A stretch of DNA of 51,391 nucleotides from Welwitschia mirabilis (Eukaryota > Gnetophyta > Gnetopsida > Welwitschiales): positions 250,076,435 to 250,127,825 of the forward strand of contig JBOZIK010000001.1 of assembly GCA_051453625.1 (NCBI GenBank), read 5' to 3'. Under the pieces are notes generated by a model. The model was given only the letters and a program-made list of their open reading frames with translations. It was not told where the DNA came from and did not search any database. Position numbers and translations under genes: made by a program. Below, piece after piece: positions 47,301 through 51,391 of the stretch; positions within the stretch are counted from its first letter, which is position 1; each line of letters begins with the position of its first letter.

Positions 47301-47495
47301 GAATTCCACAAATCACCAAGTGAGATAGTGAAATATGAGAAATTCATAGATCATTAAGTGAGGTAGTGGAAATGAAATATCCATAGATAATTTAGTGAGG
47401 TAATGGGATTAATAAATCTGAATATTGCTAATGGAGATAATGGAAGAAATAAAAATGAATCCACAAATCACCAAGTGAAGAAGTAAAAGAAAAAT
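47301..47495. repeat. 39-bp minisatellite, five units
   Basis: Units start at about 47301, 47340, 47377, 47417 and 47457. The consensus has the parts GAATCCACAAATCACCAAGT then GAGGTAGTGGAAATGAAA. The first and last units are the most alike (CACAAATCACCAAGTGA in both), and the fourth is the most decayed. Confidence 0.8.
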
Positions 47496-50276
47496 ATATG
47501 AATTATGTTAAAAATCAATTGTTATCATTTTGTTTTTTTAAATTTATTAATTGAAGCTTTAAAAACCTCATTCTTATATTGTCTTAATCTATCTTATGTT
47601 TTGAGATTCTTTATACCTTTATCTTTGCCTTATCTTTGCCATACTACAAACTATGTTAATTTTAGAGTTCTGACTCCATAACATTTTTCTTGGATAGGTG
47701 AAAATCTAGAGCATAGAAAAGGATTTTAAATTGCCTTGGAGGGCACATGGAAGTGAATTTATTATTGTCTAGCTTGTTATCGAAAAACTATATTTGGAGT
47801 GGTCTTTTTATTGTCTAACAGTTATAATATTTACATGACTTCTTAATAGATCTTTATATTCTACATTTTTTAGTTATTTAATTATAATAGACTTGAAATA
47901 TTTTAACTTTGATAAATAAAATTTATTATTATATTAAAGGATATTCATTCTAGAACCATATTTTTATATGACAAAATGTTAGTTTGATAAATTATCTACC
48001 ATAATTTATATGTAGCTTTTTAAATCTAGTGTAAATTCTTTAAAACTTTCATTGTGTAAATATAGAGTATCATTACTGAAATTTAGGAAAATTATGATTA
48101 ACTAAAATTTGAGGTCAAAGGCAACATGCTTATAAATACCCTTATATTAAAAATTGGTTATAATTTTAAACTGTTATAAAAATAATATGGAGGTTGAAAG
48201 AGCATGTCCATTTTCTTACACTTTTGTAAGGCCTAAAAGAAGGACTTGGATGAAGATTTGTGTATGTTATAGATACATTTGGATAAAATATACATTATTA
48301 AGAAAGCTATTAGTTAATTTAGTTTAATGAAAGCACTATAAGTGGATGTAATAGTGGTGAGAGTGGAAGAGTATCAAAAAGTAAAACCAAATGCATATAT
48401 CCATGCATCATTTACTTTCTTGCTATATCAACTATTTGTTCATGTGTGAGAAGATAAGTGGATTTGAATTTAATGAGGTAGCTCTAGAAAATAAGGATGC
48501 AAACCTATTTTCGAGAAAAAGATATTATTCATTCTAGGGAAGAAATAAAGTCCTCTAAAGAAAATAGGAGTATTATTAATTAAGAAGTGGGGATTTTTAA
48601 TTTTTATGTATCAAATTATGAAGATACAATGTTTAATGCAATTTGTGTTTGTATTGCAATTGCATTTATGTCAAAAAACGTTGAAATGCCATTGTCAAGG
48701 TAGATGAGCATTTTTTCACTTGAAAAATTACCTACTAACTTAGCATGATGGCATGTGTAGATCATCGAAGGATATTTCTTTTAAGCATTTATTTTCTTAA
48801 AAAATGTCCCACCACCCAAGTGTTTTTGAGTGTGGCCTTTCTTAGTGGAATAGTACTTCTATAACATAATGAATAAATCTATGAGAGGACTATGTGGCTA
48901 CGTCAAAAGTTGAGTAAGTTATGCCTTCTTTCTTGAGAAATGTTTGTTCCTTATTCTCTTATTAATAATTAAATTTTTACCATAATGAAATTATCTAAGC
49001 CTTCTACAATGCATTTTAAATAATTTAAAAATAATTTTTATAATAGAGAGATTAATATAAAATTTTAATATTTATTTTTAATAAAAATAAAAATATAATT
49101 AATCATAAACCACTTGAATGCCATATGAGTCACTGAGGTAACACTACGATTCACCCTTGAAATGTAGCATGTGTTTCTAAAATTTTTATGAGCCTTCTTT
49201 AAAATGATTAAAATAAAGCAATCCTATTTTAATATGAGATTGCTAAAAATGCAAGAGTGGGCTAGCAAAGATATTAGAAAGTATGGTTAATATTTGAACA
49301 TAATGGAAAATATATTGATTTGACATGACCATATCATTCATGTTAGAAGAAGAAAGACGACACTATTACATTGATAAGATAAAAATGACTAGTTGTTATC
49401 TTTAATGATTCTTTTAATAACCTCTTTTTATAACCTATTATTAGGTCTTAAATTAATTTTAATTTAACACATAACCATTATTCATTTTGTTAACTCTTTG
49501 ACAATGCATTTTGAATGATCCATTCTTATTTCTTATATTAAACTTGGGGGATTAACTAAAGAGCTTTAAAAGATATGATGTTGCTATTGTAAATTATATG
49601 ATGAGCCATATTCTTTTGTTTTTCTTAGATATATTTGATTTCTACATTTTTAGTATATTTTTATTGACTCTATTAGAAAATGAATTTTTAAGTGTTACCT
49701 TGATTATGTTAGGGACATACATTAATTATATCTATAAATTCTTATGTTAGTCATGTTGGTTCTTTCATATTATTCTCTTTGAAAACTTAACCTTTTAAGG
49801 TCACTTATATCATAAAAACCATGATCCCATTCTTTTCTAATCATCGCCATATCATATACCTCCAATTATTTACTAGTTTATAAGAGAAATTCTTGTTAAA
49901 TTTAGTTATCTTATGATTTCTATATTTTAGCCACTTGTGAGAATATGTTGGAGTACCAATATCTTGAATTTAATTCTTCTCATGGACACATAGCTAGCTT
50001 TGTTTTATTTCCTATTATACTAAGCTCAGATTTTGGGCCTAAATGATATATTTCCATGATTGTGATACTCCTCTATAATAATTTTTAGTCCTTCTTAACT
50101 AATCAAACAATTATCTCTTTTTCAACTTATAGTTTGACAAATTTTATTCAATACATATATTAGGCTCAAGTGTTATACACTAAATTAATGAATTTCTTAA
50201 GACCAAGTCTAATGATCATACTATTATCATCTTATTTAAACTAATTAAAAATGTAATTTTGGTCTTATTTTTATTT
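47496..50276. other. AT-rich stretch, probably including the start of a 5' LTR
   Basis: No gene or readable protein. The left end of the LTR that ends at 50467 must lie in or near this stretch, but no second LTR copy is in the window to define it. Confidence 0.45.
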
Positions 50277-50467
50277 TATAAAATGGATTTACCTAGTTGC
50301 AATTTAGTTGTAACTATTTTAACTTAAGGATTTTTATAATTTAATACATCATTTAATGTGCTTGCTATTAATTATAAACTTAGTCTCTTTTTGAGCTATA
50401 TCATTTTTATTTAAATCAATAAAAATTTAAGGAACTCATAGTAGTGATTAAGTCAATTGACTTTACA
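50277..50467 (+). repeat. right end of a 5' LTR (left end not determined)
   Basis: Ends GACTTTACA just before the primer site. A possible TATA box (TATAAAA) is at 50277-50283, about 190 bp before the LTR end. The stretch does not resemble the A-family LTRs. Confidence 0.55.
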
Positions 50468-50470
50468 TTT

Positions 50471-50487
50471 TGATATCAGAGCCTAGG
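50471..50487 (+). other. tRNA-Met primer-binding site
   Basis: TGATATCAGAGCCTAGG matches TGGTATCAGAGCCTAGG, the initiator tRNA-Met type site common in plant retrotransposons, with one G to A change. Confidence 0.85.
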
Positions 50488-50526
50488 TTTGTGATTAATA
50501 TAAGTTTATGTTTTTATAAGATCAAC

Positions 50527-51150
50527 ATGGCCTCAAGTAAAGAAGTAAATCAATAAACTAAAGTTAGAAAATTGGTGAATATTATTAACAACTTAATGGG
50601 TGAACTTCACGAGTAAAGCAATGGTAGCAAAAATGGTAACTCTCTTAGAAAGATAATGATCTGATCCAAGAGGAAAGACCATTCAATTTTTGAAGGTATT
50701 AATAATGTAGTAGATGTATAATTTTAGCTAATTTTCATACAAAAAGAATTAGAATTTTTTAATTTTACAATAGAAAAAAAGAAATATTATTAATTCATTA
50801 ATGTTTTAAAGGAGTATCTTTATGGTGGAACATGAAAAACTTAAAGCATCTTTTTAATGCATATGATATGAAACAAATTTAAAAGAATATTCAGAGATAC
50901 AGATATCTCTTAATTTTTCTACAAATGCTAATGAAGATGAATTATAGAATCATACATAGAGGTTCATGATAATAGCCAAATAGGAGCACAATTTTATTGA
51001 AATTTTAGATGTCTTCATAAATTAGCATGTAGTGAAAAAGAAAAAGTAAGAAGAGTTGTAACTAATCTACATCTAGTAATTTAAAATAAAGTTAAGTCAT
51101 TTTAATTAAAAACTATTGTAGAGGTCTTAGAGAAGGTTAGAATTAGTGTT
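50527..51150 (+). pseudogene. gag: Ty3/gypsy gag (Retrotrans_gag) relic
   Basis: ATG at 50527, 40 bp after the primer site, opens MASSKEVNQ. Pieces in several frames follow the order of a Ty3/gypsy gag. They are KDHSIFEGINNVVDV then ELEFFNFTIEKKKYY, the region before the core; LKGVSLWWNMKNLKHLFNAY, with the family's tryptophan pair at 50823-50828; and, near 51030-51130, EKEKVRRVVTNLHLVI, stop, NKVKSF then LKTIVEVLEKVR. The last matches the usual RF..GL.P.I...V......T..E....A segment. Many stops and at least two frameshifts make it a pseudogene. The capsid-like protein would have packaged the element's RNA. No nucleocapsid zinc knuckle follows, because the sequence changes character at about 51150. 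Confidence 0.85.
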
Positions 51151-51391
51151 GCGGTGTGTATTTGTGCAATGTTTAATATTTCAATTTCAATCCTGTTAAT
51201 TATAAATAAGATGCAAAATATAACACGCTAGTATAGACGGAGTGATCCAAATTTCATAATTCTATCGAAGGCCAATGGTATGGACAATAAAGAGTTGATT
51301 TCAGAAAAGAAATGTGTAACCCTAATCTATTGAATTAAATTGCAATGCATGAAATAGAATAATGATGCAAGACTAATCTATGAAAATAAAT
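51150..51391. other. abrupt change to CpG-containing sequence, probable younger insertion
   Basis: From about TTGCGGTGTG the sequence no longer follows gag. It contains four CpG in 242 bases, against four in the first 1500 bases of the window. It probably belongs to a younger element that extends beyond the window; its kind cannot be told. Confidence 0.45.

Noticed and set aside
1-51391. tRNA, rRNA, CRISPR arrays, bacterial operons
   Set aside because: No tRNA B-box-like GGTTCGA with a foldable partner, no rRNA blocks, no regular short repeats with unique spacers; ribosome binding sites and operons do not apply to this eukaryotic-type sequence.

Overview
The window is gene-free, transposon-derived nuclear DNA, almost certainly from a flowering plant. 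It is extremely AT-rich: hand counts of sample lines gave 12-43% GC, mostly near a quarter or less. CpG is strongly depleted, with 4 CpG in the first 1500 bases. The elements present are typical of plants: LTR retrotransposons with a tRNA-Asp type primer site (the Athila/Tat type of Ty3/gypsy), a Ty3/gypsy gag behind a tRNA-Met primer site, and a CACTA (En/Spm-type) DNA transposon. I found no intact protein-coding gene, tRNA, rRNA or CRISPR. GC this low is rare in plant nuclear genomes. As far as I recall it has been reported for the endoparasitic Rafflesiaceae, but nothing here proves that source. The window could also lie inside a giant intron.

Layout. 1-312: a 60-bp tandem repeat that still reads as a 20-residue protein repeat, followed by a short open run. 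858-4430: an internally deleted LTR element, two about 1.35-kb LTRs around 0.83 kb. 4431-8160: AT-rich DNA with local duplications. 8165-9090: one copy of a dispersed repeat (second copy 35340-36850). 9176-28868: a complete but decayed LTR retrotransposon (5' LTR, PBS, 6.6-kb internal region, PPT, 3' LTR) whose 3' LTR is split by a 10.5-kb CACTA element at 17545-28050.

Inside the CACTA element there is no recognisable transposase. It holds a tandemly duplicated, Lys/Glu-rich coding relic (20138-21801, with two assembly gaps) and a string of candidate minus-strand exons (18.3-27.2 kb). It looks like a gene-capturing, non-autonomous element. To its right lie about 3 kb of unassigned DNA, a degenerate 100-bp tandem array (about 32015-33300), an LTR-related fragment (34245-34610), and the C-terminal end of a Ty3/gypsy integrase on the minus strand (35104-35350). 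Then come about 9 kb of AT-rich DNA, a 157-codon Lys/Glu-rich pseudo-ORF (44775-45248), a 39-bp minisatellite (47301-47495), and finally the LTR end, primer site and gag relic of another Ty3/gypsy element (50277-51150). That element is cut at about 51150 by sequence with normal CpG content.

The clearest history is the nesting: retrotransposon insertion, long decay, CACTA insertion into its 3' LTR (three related LTRs in the window supply the empty site), then decay of the CACTA element itself. Nearly all changes in the primer sites are G to A, or C to T on the other strand, as expected from deamination of methylated cytosine. No genes here can be said to work together; the features are remains of mobile elements and the host fragments they carried.
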